From the NCBI GenBank assembly GCA_022605955.1, contig JAKCOZ010000020.1, positions 2,407,001 through 2,471,000 of the forward strand: a stretch of DNA of 64,000 nucleotides. Reading direction: 5' to 3'. Both the position numbers and the translations under genes were made by a program. This document shows positions 47,702 to 60,650 of the stretch, in pieces. The stretch comes from Rallus limicola. Its lineage: Eukaryota; Chordata; Aves; Gruiformes; Rallidae. Under the pieces are notes generated by a model. The model had not been told where the DNA came from, ran no database searches, and saw only the letters and a program-made list of their open reading frames with translations. Position 1 is the stretch's first letter. Every line of letters starts with the position of its first letter.

Positions 47702-50700
47702 CTAGAGAGTTATCATGTTAATTAGTGTTATGGGAGGGGAATAAACATAGCTATATTTCAGCAAACACTTTTTAAGACATATGTTGTGCACACTGAGGCT
47801 ACTGTTCTACTCAAGAGTTTTCTGAGGTTCCTGAAGGCGAAGGCATTGTGGTGTAGAGACCAGAGAGATTTGTTACACTGGCCTTTCCAGAAAACCAACT
47901 GGTCTTGAAGGTTTGTAGAGCCACTACAGTCACATTTTTTCCTACCTTGGAGCTGCTTCTTGTAGGTAAGTGAAGACTCCAGACATCATCTAAAACAGAC
48001 TTGTCCATTTGTTGTCTGCTCTGCATTTTGTCAGCTTTAGCAAATGTGTATTTAGACAGCCTGGAATTTTTTTTTTTTAGAAAGTGGGTGATTTTTACAT
48101 GCAAGCTGTATATCAAGTCTAAAATCCAACAGATATAAGTACAGCTACACGTGTGATGGATTTGGCAACCAAAATCAGTATTCAAGGAGTGCATGCCTGC
48201 TCTACCAGTTCACTATTTCCAAAGTGAAACAAGCTTAAGAGCAATAAATGTTGGAGAAGGCCTTGCTAGACTTGTAGCCTATTTTTCCTGAGAATCTAGG
48301 TATTTGGAAACACAAAGTTCTCATAAATATCAGGTTAAAACTATTAAGTGTGAAGTACCTAATAAAAAGTTGGCTGGTTTAGTGATGTCTGAAGGATATA
48401 AATTCTTGATTGACATGGAAGATGGATGTAAGGAGCCTGTGGGATGGGAAAAAAGGTTTACTCATTGGTTGATTTAGAATATACTATTAAAACTTCCTCT
48501 GCATTATAGCAGCCAAACAGAGTACTTTGCAGTTAGCATACTGTCCTCTAGAGAATTTGGATCCCCACTCCCTAATCAGGTTGATGAGCATATTAAAATG
48601 CAAATAAAGCAAATCTCACAGAAGAGTTGATTATCTCATCACGTGGTAAGCAACTGATATAGGAATGTATCTGAAGCAGTTCTAAGAAAGCTTCTTCAGG
48701 ACAATGGGAAGGAGTTCCATATTTAATGACAGAGGAGAAAAAAAGAAAAAAAAAAATTGTTGATTGGCCTAGTCATGGGGTTTGATTGCAGAACTTAGAT
48801 GGGAGCTATGATAGAAACTTCTCCCAGAATGGTGTTAACACCAGTTAGAACAGTAAAATGTGGGTTTTAATACAGTAAAAATTAAAGACATTCACAACAA
48901 AAAGCCCTGCTTTAGACAATAAACCACACAGAGCACTTCTGTGAAGTGCTTTTCTTGTTAGGAGGTATTTTGATCTCTTGCTGAAAAAAGCTGCAGTAAC
49001 TAGACAACACAGTCTTTCTTGCTTTTTATACTTCAGCTGCCTTAATTAAATTTCTTTCACTCTTTGCATGTGTAAATATAAGCAAAGCCTGGAGGATTTA
49101 GCTTTCATTAGTCTGTTGTGTAAGGGAAGGAAGAAAAGGAGACACCGCTTCCTTTTCACTTTGGGGTTTATGAATGAGAACAAATCTAAATGTTTGCCTA
49201 GTCCAACATCCTTTCTCTGACAGTGACCAGTAGTAGATATAGGAGTAAAGGTTAGATAGAGTGATGTTATTTTGGATGAACCGTCTCAACAAGGGACAGG
49301 AGGAAGCACTGAAATATTAATGAAATATACATGAAATATTCCTTTCTTACCATTGGAGTTTTTGTTTCGTGCGTCCACACAGTCCAAAGTTAAATAATTC
49401 CATGTGCACAGACTACTCATAAAGATACTCACTGAATAGCTGTAGACCATTTCAGAATGGTAAATAAAATATTGTGTGTGTTAAACTTGTTTTTTTCACC
49501 GTGACAAGTGAGACATTATAATATTTCTGTCGTTGTTTCCATTCTTCTTAAATGGTGGAAACGGGTCTGGTTGTGACATGTAAATACACAGAGAGACATT
49601 TTTCTAGTGATACAAGATTTGCATAGAGAAAGCCAAGTTCTTCTGAGAAAAGGCTTAAAGATTTATGAAAAAGGTTCTTTGGTTCACACTGAATTTTTTT
49701 CTCCCTGCAAGTTCAGAATCTTAAATTAAAAATACTCCTGGGTGCAGCTTATTCTACTGCAGTGTTTTGTTCACATCACACTCATTCTAGCAGTCTGTTG
49801 GTGGATAGTTCTGATGTGGCCTGTGTTCCCATTGATGACTGGAAAGAGCATCTTTATTTCCAGTTAAAAGTAATAATTTAGTGTTAGGGAAATGGAACAT
49901 GATGGGGTTTTGTTCTGTTTAACTGGCAGTAAAAGGTGTTTTTACAGATGAGCGTTGGGAATCCTTACATGTGATACTTGCATTTGGCCTAGGAATGCTG
50001 GTACATGATGTTCTCAAGAAAAGTGACTGTGACAAGCTGTGTCATGGGCTCTACCAGCTTTGCTGCACAGCAACTTGATTATCTACCCAATCTAGGGAGC
50101 TCAACCTATTGCACTCCATACAGCAGGTCCTCTGCTGAGTCCCGTAGCTCATGTTTGACCAAAGTCTATGTAATATAAACTCTTAAGGGATGGCAAGATG
50201 TTTGTCCTGGGCTTTCTCCTTAGCACGAATCATTTCCATTCCTTTTTCCACTTTCAGCCTTGACAAATCCTCAGGATACAATGTGGAGTGAGAGGATGGC
50301 TGGAGTCTGGTCCCTGTCCCTTGTACGTTAGATCTGTACTCAGTCCTCTGCAGCCAGATGCAAGCTCTGCAGTGCTGTGTTGAGCCTGAACAAATCAAGC
50401 CTGTGGAAGAGCAACATGCTGCTAGGCTGCCAGCTGTCCTTCACCAGCACATTCCTATGGCTCCCAGTCAGCTCAGTCGGATGGCAGAGCCAGATCATCC
50501 CTGCTAGCAGCAGGGTGTGTGGCACAGGCTCCTGCGTCCCTACGTGTCTCCCTTGTGCTCCAACCTAAGTACAGATGTAGCTTCATGAAGGAGAAGAATT
50601 CCATTTTCCAGGCTGGTATATGCATTTGCTAAAAGCACACTGGGCTTGAGCAATGACTCTAATTAAATATCTGTTAAATATTTAAAACTATTATATTAAA

Positions 50701-53700
50701 ACTTAGCATCATGCTGATTGGTTCATTTATGTGCTCTGTCTGAAAATAAACCTGATTTATGATTTACTGTGTAATTAGCAGTAGCCACCTGCTTTGAATC
50801 ACACATACAGCAGAGAGGGCCTCACACAAACATTGCTGAATGCTTTCCAATATCTGAAAATTTAGAAATAAATTACAGATTTTAAAAAAAGTGCAGAAAC
50901 TTGGTGGATAAATTATCGTTATTAAAAAGAAATCACATCATCACTAAGGGGCAAGATCAGTCAGCATTTATGGAATTTCCTGGCTAATGCAAGCTGCAAA
51001 GAAAGTTTTCTCAAAAGCAAAGCAAGCTGAATTAAAGTTACATCATGAGTAATGAGCTGGGTGAGTGATGTAACAGAGCAGAGATTTATTTGGGATTGAT
51101 TTAACAGGATATATTCATCCTGACCTTCTTGAACCATAAATGTGCTGTGACAGTTTGCTAGATAGAGCATTTCACTTGTTATCTAACCTGCTATTTTTCA
51201 TCAGCTGCTTGTACACAATGGAGGAAAAAATGTTGAGAAAATAGCAGAGCAGACATTAGAATCATCAACTTCAGTAAAGGCTTAAACATCTTGGAAGTTC
51301 TGTTAGAGAATTTCAGAGTATCTTTGTGCCTTTTTAATGTAACCTTTTCCCTTTGAAATGATTTCCCAGGTTCCATTAAAAAGATTTCATGGTAAGATGT
51401 GCAAATAGATAACCTCTGTGCCAGGTTGTCTCTTTCCAATCAGGAGGTAGGCTGCTTAGTTTTGTTTTAAATATTGGCATGTTCCAACAGCAGTCTCCAT
51501 TTTCACTGTTAGATTTCACTTGAATTGAAACTGAGCCCTCTTGCAAAAGATCTTGGAGAAGGTTTCAGATCCACTTAAAGTGGCTTTTGGAGTTCTTTGC
51601 ATTGTCACAAATGTCTATTGGAACAATTTCCAATGTGTAGCTGCTTAAATTTGAATTTAGGAGAAAAGTTCCAATGATGAACTGGGTAGCAGAAGTGGAG
51701 GGCTTGCTTGGATTCAGAAAATCACTGAGATTTAAATTCAGTTTTAAATGTCATTGTGGGGAAGTAAGAATATGCATAATTACTTTTCTGGATAAAGGAT
51801 GATTTCCTCAATCCTTTTTGCATGCTTGAGGAAAATTCACAATGTGGTCATTCTTCAGTGGCTTTTCTCTACAGACGATTGGTTTGTATAATATGTGTTG
51901 GAGGTCTTAATGTGGAAATGAAGCCTGTTCTTGCAAATGACTCAAGGATAGAAATTAGACACAATTTCAGACAGCTCCTGCTAATTCAGCAGGTGACTGG
52001 GAGAAAGGGGTGGAGAATAAGGTTTTCTGCAACACATGTTGTGTGTGATGTATGTGTTTAACTTTTTGCATTTATGATTTTAAGTTTTGGGAAATACTAC
52101 CTTATTCTAAAAAAAAAAAAATCTATACCAAACCTGTGTTATTTATACTGTACAAACTAGATATATGAACTAAGAATAGAGCCAAATCAGTTCATGCTTT
52201 GCAGAAAGTGTGATAGCAGCCAACAGTCCCTGTCTCAAATAATGTAGTGACAGTATTCACAGTTCATGTGAGTAAAACTCAGCCATCTACAGGCCAGCTG
52301 ACTTAAAACTACCAAGAATGCAATAGCATTCCAGGGTTGTTAGTAGATTATTAGCTATAAATTAATTGTTTTGGGTCTTATTAGCACTATTGCAATGGTG
52401 TTACAGACCCTGGTGTAGACAAATAGTTTTGTATACAAACTCTCTCAGGTTTGTCTGAAAAAAGCATAGTTGCTGTGGAATAGAAATGGACCAACCTCTA
52501 AACATGTGACTGGCTTGACAGAAGCTTCTACCTCCTTCCCTCACCTCCCAGACCAGTTCTTGCTCTACTTTCTGATTTTGAACCATCAGACCATAATGTG
52601 AAGCATCAAACTCTTCTTCCCTTGCCCCCATCTCCCCATGACATCTGAGTTTCACAGTACCAGGAGCTGAGTACTCAATAAGCACAAGTATTGCAAAATG
52701 ATAAAGGTATGCAAGTTCATGCCACATAGTGCTACGGAGACAGGAGAAATACTTGTTATTCCAGCTTTAGTGAAGAACAATAGATGCACAGAAATTGGGC
52801 TATGTGCTGAAGATCACTCAAAGAGTCTGTCCAGCCAAACTTCTCCTGCTGCATTTGCTCTGTGGTGACAGACGAAAAGGGGCAGCTTAAATCCCACTGT
52901 AGGTCTCAGCACGTACTTAAAATGCTCAAAGCTTTTGAATACATGCCTCTAACTCCCCTGGTAGTAAAATCTCAGCTACAGCTATGTTGGGATTTCGTTG
53001 CTTGTTATTAGCTGTCAGTGGGAAACAGTTCTTGCTATCACAATGCTAAATGAGGTGGATAGAGATAGAGATCAATTGCTGAACAAATTAGCGACAGTAT
53101 TATAAAGAGGAAAGAAAGGTCTGTGAGAAACAGCGTATGCTTCCTTATCTTTGAAGTCCTAGGATGGAAGACACAGAACACATAGATCAAAATATAATTT
53201 AGACCTTGATCAAGAGCATCATTGTCATTTAGTTACATTTAGCGAGAGTCAAAGAGTAAAGAACTCATCCATATTTCTTTAGGCTGAAATTGTTTTCTTC
53301 CAATATGTGACTGGAAAGTTATTCAAGTATATTGCTTTATTGGCATATAATTCATGTGCTGACATTGTTTCTATTCTGAAAAAGTTAGTAAGCAAAAATC
53401 ATTCTATAAATTACTTTTTCCTGGTAACTTTTTTGGCATAGCTTATTAAGAAAACTTGGATTAATGGTCCAAGAAATTGGAAGCTAAATGTTCATAAATG
53501 TTGATAAATGAGAGCTTTGTAACAATTTTTTTGAGGGGTTCCTAGGAGTATTCTTATTAACTCACAATGCTAATGACACGTCAAATGTTTGATATATTAA
53601 GATGCAGACATCCATTTCTCAACTTGGGAATTGATCAGAATATGAGGCTGTCCTGTCTGTGCTTGAGACTTGATGGGTGAGGCAGGCAGTCTAGAAGTAG

Positions 53701-55126
53701 TTAAGATCTGAAGCACGTCTCTTGGTCTACAGGGTGTAAAAGAGATCTTTCCCTGAGGGAACCTGTGATCAGCCAAAAGTTCCTATGGACAGGTTATTTG
53801 AAAAGATTATGTTTAATAGAACAAAGTCTACAGGTAATGAAGTGACACAAAGTGTTCACAAAGTCATTGCACAGTGAATAGTAGAAGCTCCAATGAAAGC
53901 ATGTCGTAAGCTGAGCTCCTCCTGTAAATGAAGATAATTGTGTAAATAACTTGTATCTCTGTCCTTTGGTGCTAAGGAAGAACTGCAGTGCAATAGAAGA
54001 TATTCTAATCACTACATCTAATTACACTAAAATGAAAATTACTGAAAATCTTAGAGTGGTAATTATTATTTTTATTATATTTAAAGCAATCAAAGCAAGA
54101 AATGCCATGTTCATGGTTTAATATAAAAAGTCTGATGTACAGAATATGTAAGAACTTTGAACCTATGAGAGCATCAGTGTTCTAATGCTTTTGTCTTCTT
54201 CCTTTCACCCAAAAACATGTTGGACAAACATTTCAACTTCATCATTGGTCAGTGTTTAAAAAGCCATGACTCCCTACAAGGCTTCCATACCTTGTTAAAA
54301 TTAGGTCTGTATTTTCTCAACTTGGCTTTATGTGACTTTATGCTAGTTGGTTTTCTGCTGTACAAGGTCTAGGTAATTGCTTACCCTGTGTTGCTGTGGT
54401 TGTAAGCCAGAAAATTTGCATGTTGCTCTTACAGAAGAGGTGCTGTCTGAAATGAGGACTCAGCTGGGCTGAGCATCCTGTGCACACACAGTTACATGCA
54501 ATGATTGCCTGAAAAAGCCATCTAATTATAATTAGTGCATTTGCCAAGCATCACTCCAAACTGCTAAAACTACTATAAAACCCCACTACAGTCTAAGTTA
54601 AGTACCCCCCACACTGATAGGAAATGGTTGTGCTGTGTTCCAAAGTAAAACTCAGAAAACATTAGTGTCTCTGAACAACTGAAGCAGGTAAACTGCTGAA
54701 ACATGGAAGAACCTACCCTTTGTTATTGAATTTTTCAGAAAAGGTCTTATACAAGAGATATTCCTTGTGATTTGATTTTACAGAGAGAAAAATACTTGCA
54801 GAGGTAATTAAGAGCCTTAGCAAGCAGAGACCATCAGATGAGGCTCTAACCTCAGACAGAGTCTGTAGGTTTTCCATGACAAAGGAAGAATATGGAGACT
54901 TTCACAAGACACTATATACTGGTCTCTTGAAAACTGAAAACTCTTCTCTACATCTTCAGAAGCCTCAGTAGAGTGAGGGATGGGGGGAGTGACTATACTC
55001 CAGCAGTATCATAAGGAAAAGGAGCCTGAAGCTGCAGTTCCTCACATGTGGCATTATTGGTGTCACCATGATCCCTGAACATTTGTCAGGCTGTAGTTTT
55101 TTATTTTGGTTTTGATAACCTTGCAG
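47702..55126. other. non-coding stretch, nothing firm
   Basis: Unique AT-rich DNA. The reverse frame at 47811-48194 (127 codons) has protein-like composition in its second half but an A-rich stretch in place of an acceptor. A conserved-element-like block lies at 50640-51130. Poly-A runs occur at 48739-48757 and 52110-52121. Confidence 0.5.
50640..51130. promoter_or_regulatory. candidate conserved non-coding element cluster
   Basis: Repeat-free block with AATTAAATATC, TGTGTAATTAGCAGTAGCC, TAAATTATCGTTATTAAAAAG, GAATTAAAGTTAC and CATCATGAGTAATGAGC. High complexity, few open frames and dense AT-rich factor cores fit a developmental enhancer, by inference only. Confidence 0.3.
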
Positions 55127-55315
55127 TTCACAGGGGTGTCCTTTCCATCTCAGGAGAAAAACTTCCAAAAGAGCTTGCCTAGCCTTACCTCTTACCATGA
55201 CAGCCCAAATTTCACCCAGTATGAGAATGATATATATGAAAATATTTCTGTGACATTGAACCTGGATCCACATCCCTTGGAAGAGTCTCCCTGCCCATGG
55301 AAACATATTTCTTAG
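55127..55315 (+). CDS. candidate terminal coding exon of an unidentified gene
   Basis: A T-rich tract ending in ACCTTGCAG (AG at 55125-55126) precedes 62 open codons and a TAG at 55313-55315. An alternative acceptor, TTCACAG, ends at 55133 and would give the common phase 1. The peptide is polar and rich in Ser, Pro, Asn and Glu, with one Cys and one Trp, unlike most chance translations here. Residues 32-40 read YENDIYENI, so two YEN sites lie five residues apart. pYxN is the known GRB2-SH2 binding consensus, and Tyr23 (SYHDS) is a further possible site. This would suit the cytoplasmic tail of a membrane receptor or adaptor. An AATAAA occurs at 55862-55867, about 550 bases past the stop. No upstream partner exon was recognised, the reverse strand is also open (54965-55453), and chance remains possible. 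Confidence 0.28.
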   Translation, partial: FTGVSFPSQEKNFQKSLPSLTSYHDSPNFTQYENDIYENISVTLNLDPHPLEESPCPWKHIS

Positions 55316-58300
55316 ACCACTGATTTTATTTTTTTTGTTTGGTTTTTTTCCCCATGTATTTAAAGTACAACTTTCAGAGAGAGGTTTCTTCATCATATAT
55401 TGAAGGATTATTAGATTTATAATTATTTCTTTGGGGTGTTTTGGGGTCATCATATGGAAGACAGGTCTTGGACACTTGCTAGTGTTGTTAAAAAAAAAAA
55501 AATTAGCTTTTTTCTGGATTTAAAAAAGCCAGATATTTAGCTCTTTTTTGCTTTTATTGTTTAAAATCTGCAAACTCCACTGCACCTTGCTTAAGTCCTC
55601 TCTTTCCCATGGTTTGCATGCTATAGTTCAAGGGGTTTTCTGTTCCTTTGTGGCTGACGCTGCTTGCTTTACTCGTTGTAGCAGATCAAAAAAGGAATTA
55701 AAGCATTTGCTTTCCCCCTGTCATCTGTTGTTAAATTCCATTCCCCATACACTTCTCATTAATTCCTCCAGAGACAGGCTGATCCTAAGGCTGTTCTGGG
55801 ATCCCTGAATTCAAGGGAATGCCTGTATTGCAGCAAGCCCTACTCTGAGAACCACTGAGGAAATAAAGGGATAACAAAGGTTGCTTTATCTGTTGTGAAA
55901 TGACTACAAGGTATTTACTCCAGTAAGGCACACTAGCTGTGTAAGCTTGACTTATTCTGGCTCAGCACACTACTATGTGTTGTTGAAGAGGGGTAGCTTG
56001 CTTTCCCTTTCTCTCCAAGGAGAGTACTTCTTTCCCTGTCCTAGCTCTGGGCCAGCCTTTCACTGGGCTCGTTCAGCATGCTGTGGCAGAGAGAAAAATA
56101 ACCACGTCCTTCTGTCGGATTACACAGCAGCTCCTCTAAACTTCATGCTGATTTGTATGCTTTGCAATGCTTTGCTTTGGAGATTTACCATTCTTAATAC
56201 TTTTCTGTTAATTTCCTTTATAATAGGATTTTAATACCTAGAAAGTAAATGATCTCTTTGGAATGTTTAAATTCCTAATCTAGCTGTGTAAATCTCTCTT
56301 ATTATCTAAGCATTTCCTAATGTTGATAGCTATTTTAAAAGCATTAGCCTTTTTTGTGGCTTTTGCAGGAGTCTTGATTTGCATTTGGTGTCTGGGCATG
56401 GAGAGGCTGGGATCTGTTACAATATACCATTCCAGTGTGTGCTTGTTAGCAGGAGCAGCTTCAGTCTGGAAGGTAGGGATCCTGCTGTCTGTAAAATGGG
56501 GGTGTATGAAGCTGACCAGAGGTTTCACCAGCTGAGCAGTGTGTATAGTTGAGCCTGCATTAGCATGGCCACCTCTTCTGAAGCCATGAGAAGTGGTGGT
56601 TAGGAGCATTTCTTTGCAGTGGAAGGAAGGTGGCTAAATAAAACACCAAAGTCAGCTTCAGTGTGAGTCTTATATTTAACAATATAATTTGAAATTTCTT
56701 AAAGTTAGTGACTTTGGAACTGAAATTGTCACAGATGCAGTAAATGTTTCCTCCCATTCTTTCTGTGAGTTGCTCTTCTCTTGGCTGCAATCTCTCTTTG
56801 GCCTCCATGTAATAAAAATGATGTATATATAAAAGTTGTTATTACTGCCAGAATATATACAACATTGAATAAACAACAACGAAAGGTATAATGTGCATCT
56901 AAACAGAGTGCTGGTAATATCTCTAGTGTGCCTAATTTATTTACCCTGGTGCTGGACCACTTGGGTCTCCCCCCTAGTGGAATCCCATAGGTAGGACAGG
57001 GAATTTTGTAAAAAGACCTTGTATCAGGTATTTTTCCCACATAGATACAATCATCCTGCGTGCCTTTAGGAGAATGATAATATGATAATTTATAATTTAA
57101 TTTCATATAGCATTGCATTATTATATATCTTATGTAAACTATAGAATTTTAGCTAAATTATTATTCATTATACATTTCCTATATAGTCATATTATATAGT
57201 AAAGAATTAAATTATAAAGAATTATAAAATAGAGATAAAAGCCAATATGGTGTCCAATTCACAGTGTTCTATAGAATGAATTTTATAGAAAATAGCCTTT
57301 TGTTTGGTTTCTTCACAGTCTAGAATTCCCTGTGAGGTGTCACTTTCTGTACTACAAGATAATTTCTAATATGTATAGAAATATAATTTTCTGGTCTCTA
57401 TTTATGCGTTAGATGCACTTGAAATGTAGTTTATGCTCCTTGTTTCTTTAGGCATTGAACACAACTGTTCAATGCACAGAATGAATTTCAAAAAAGTTCA
57501 AAATTTTGGTACAAAAATCTTTTGAAAGTCTATGTTAGGCACTGGTTTGGGAGCTGCCCCTTCAGTGTTTGGAACATATAATCTCTTCTAAGTTAATAAA
57601 CCACAAATAAAACCTCTTAAAGAATTGCTGTGTTCATTTCAGTATGTTCCTTTCTACAGGGGTATCTGGCAGAAGTTAATGGGAATTTAGATTTCAAAGC
57701 TTTTTTGAAGTTAAACATGTTATTAACAGGCAATTTTAACCAAGCAGCATCTCTTTGTTGATAAAGCTCTGGTGATTAAAATGGAAGTTCCTTTGCATAA
57801 GGTCTGTAGAATGGTACTGGTTTGTCTGTGCATAGGGAATGTGTCAGCAGAGTGTTTGTGTACTACATGCTAAGGGCAGGGTGTAAATACAACCCAAGAG
57901 AACTCAACTAACCTGAATATTTGTCTGAACAGCACAGGCGCAGAAGTTTTGATTAGCGTGGTTATGCATGACTACTCATAAAAGTGCTTTATTTTAGCAA
58001 AAACACATGAGCTCAAGAGATAGCTGGAGATTTTAAACTAAAAATGAATTTAAAATGTTAAAAATATCCACATAAACAGAGACTTAAGTAGGTGCTGAAG
58101 GGCCCTGCTTTAGAACCAAAGCGAAGAGAGTATATTTACAAAACACTGTCAGACTTTCTCCTTAGAAGCAGGAAACTGTGAAACGCTCTGCTGCTCCGCT
58201 CCGTAAGCACTGCAGAGATTTGTATGTGCTGGTGCAGCACCAGGAGATGCTGAAATGCTGCTTGAGCTCACAATGTTATTCATTAGGAATTACTGCAGGT

Positions 58301-59719
58301 CTTAATTAAAACTGGGGGTTTGTGGTGGTTTTTTTTTTTTCTCTTTGTGGTGGTGTTTGTTTTAAAATAAAACCTCAAATGTTTCCCCCCACTTTCTAAT
58401 TTAAGTTATATAAGTGAATATGGAAAACCTAGCAGAATTTAGACTTACACACACAAATATCAGTGATACTGACCATGATTTCTGGTGTTTCTGCTATTAG
58501 TGCACTGAGAAAAAGGAGTAGATATCTCTAAGGATTATTGTAGACCACTGCTAGTGAGAGAAAACTACAGTGCTGCATCTAACTCCAGAGAACTACAGGT
58601 CTTTGTAGTTGAAGAACAGGGAAGGATGGAAGAAGAAAGGGAGAGAACAGGGATGGGCTTTACATGGAGCAAGTTGTGATAGTTATAAAGCTTAATGATA
58701 GCTGAAGAGTCTCTGGTTGCACACCAGGGCACTCACAATGTGATTTAGAAGATGGTTTGTGTAAGAAGAGTTAAAAAGACCTTACTTTTTTACTCTGAAA
58801 GAATAGTATGTGGGTACTAACAATGTCCTCAATGCTGTCCTAGTTTTCTTTCTTGCAGTGTCTTTTTTCTATGCTGCTGCATGCTTCATCCATTTGCTTA
58901 TGCACAGGAGGCAATCAGCCATGTATTCTCACTTGTCTTGTCTTACATCTCATACAGCTGATACCCCCATATTATCATTCCCCATAGACAACTTCTGGAA
59001 GCAAGGAAATAGGATCTTTCTTTGTACACTGCTCCTGGTTGTCAGCTTACTTGTCTGTTTAGAAAAGAGGTATGCATAGCATTAATAGTCGATGCATATC
59101 ACATCCAGAAGGCAGCATTGTTACCTGTTATATACAGGAGATTGCCTATTGTCAGACCATGGCGTTACCTGTTCTATCAGAGAAGATGACAGCAAAGATG
59201 ATACAGCAGTCATACTCCACTGGTAACTAATGCAGCATTTGGCAGAGGAGAGATGCTGACAAGTTAAAATATGGAGTTAAAATATTGAAATTAGAGAGAA
59301 GATGTTGTTAGGTTAAAACACTATAGTACAAAGATGGTGACAGTCTTGATAGTGGTGTCTGTATAGCATTGTTTCTCAATATTTAATAGCCCACAAGGCT
59401 GCTGAACTGCTCTTATAATTGCCCTTTGCATACTGAGTAACAAACACTTAATGAAATTAACTTGAAGAAACTGCAAATAAATGAAAAACATTTTTACAGA
59501 AAGCTTGATGCCAAGAATTCATTGATGAAACATGGGGCTGAACCTCTTTGCTTGAGCACTAGAAACTACTTTTGCCAAATCTAACATTAGAGAAGAGTTT
59601 GTCTAATAATATATGGCCATTGTGTCTTTGTATAGCTGTGACAATGATCTCAGGGAAGGATTAGGGAACTGAGTTAAGCAGAGGAGCAAGCTCTTTCAAT
59701 ACTACAGTATTAAGCTGCC
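55316..59719. other. non-coding stretch, mostly unique
   Basis: If the exon at 55127 is real, the first part would be its 3' UTR. A poly-A run at about 55491-55502, an AT-rich block (57071-57240), a T-run near 58330 and a weak internal exon candidate (58859-59069) fall here. No repeat family was recognised. Confidence 0.45.
57071..57240. repeat. AT-rich low-complexity block
   Basis: About 170 bases composed almost wholly of A and T, with repeated ATAAT, TATA and AATTATA words. It includes AATTATAAAGAATTATAAAA, a near-tandem duplication. Probably unstructured low-complexity DNA. Confidence 0.75.
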
Positions 59720-60320
59720 ACAGTGAACTCTGGAACGGCACAACTTATCTAACACATTAGGAACAAATTCAGGTTATTAAGCCTAATTAAATCTATTTTA
59801 ACAGGATTTAGCAGCGTCTACCCAGAGGTTGCCAGTCTTGATTTACATTTGTTTAGAGCCTGCTCCAATGCTACTAAGTCACTGAGGAGATTACTGTGCA
59901 CTTAGGTGGTCTTTGGATCAGGCTGATCATCTGCAGACAGATGCACACCGTGACATGAACCTAACAAATGGCAAAATACATATTTCTGCAGCCGTCCTAT
60001 TATTTGGCAGCTGTTCCATTAACATCCTTCTGAACCTACAAGACTGCTACCCAGTTAATGGCTCATAATGCAGATATATAATTGTTGGCTGTTTCCTACT
60101 AAGCAAAGTAATCTCCATGCTCTATTCGCAGTTATTTAACTCTTCACTTTGCATTCCTGGAATACAGCTCAGAGCCCAAAAAAAGGAGGGCTCAGCATTT
60201 TCCTTTTATTCATTGTCAAATCTCAGGTCTGCTGAAATGCACATTTGTAATCCCTCTAAGCTATTTTAGAGATAATTGTTTTGGATCTGTCCTAAATGGC
60301 AGGGATATATATTTTTTGCT
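59720..60320. promoter_or_regulatory. candidate conserved non-coding element, the strongest-looking one
   Basis: About 600 bases of high-complexity, repeat-free sequence. It contains TTATTAAGCCTAATTAAATC, GATTTACATTTGTTTAG, TCAGGCTGATCATCTGCAG, ATATAATTGTTGGC and GCATTCCTGGAATAC (a TEAD-like CATTCC palindrome). CpGs are retained at GCAGCGTC, CACCGTG, GCAGCCGTCC and ATTCGCAG. There is no open frame over 60 codons. Long conserved enhancers of bird and mammal developmental genes commonly look like this, but conservation was not tested. Confidence 0.38.
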
Positions 60321-60627
60321 GTCCTTGAATTTGTGCTGATGTTCTACTGATCAAATCCTCCTTTTCTTTTCAATCAGTCTAAAAACTAGGTTATACTAGT
60401 TTTCTCCCACATTAATAACTGCACAAAATAATCTGTCTGGCATAAGGAAAGACTAAAGAAAAGCAGCAAATGGCTCGAGACAGCAATATCCAGATGAGTT
60501 GTTTTGTCAAATGGGTTCACAGACAGAAACACAAACCATACTGTGTGGCTCAACCTTTCATTAGCTCTGAAATTTCCAGTGCAAGTTCATCTCTAGCTTC
60601 CTGCAAGAGTATAGGCCACAGACATCC

Positions 60628-60650
60628 TTTTTTTCTTTTTTTTTTTTTTT
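60628..60650. repeat. poly-T tract
   Basis: Twenty-two T in 23 bases, interrupted by a single C. It could be the trace of a reverse-strand poly-A, but no retrotransposed body was recognised next to it. Confidence 0.9.

Noticed and set aside
47811..48194. 127-codon reverse frame with a protein-like second half
   Set aside because: The stretch that would be its acceptor is A-rich, not pyrimidine-rich. The first half is low-quality sequence and no homology is recognised.
48739..48757. Poly-A runs (also 52110-52121 and 55491-55502) as tails of processed pseudogenes
   Set aside because: No retrotransposed coding body or target-site duplication was recognised next to any of them.
52401..52727. 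108-codon reverse frame with an internal GTGAGG donor
   Set aside because: No good acceptor before it and no family resemblance.
54240..54370. TM-like forward reading (LYFLNLALCDFMLVGFLLYK) as a partner exon for the 55.1 kb candidate
   Set aside because: It is followed by GTCTAG, a poor donor with an in-frame stop. No good acceptor was seen.
54737..54802. Short frame between TTTTTCAG and a GTAATT donor as an upstream exon of the 55.1 kb candidate
   Set aside because: Only 66 bases with an ordinary acceptor, and the phase does not clearly fit the downstream exon. Too weak to list.
56480..56510. TCTGTAAAATGGGGG as a MIR tail
   Set aside because: Only about 15 bases match, with nothing supportive on either side.
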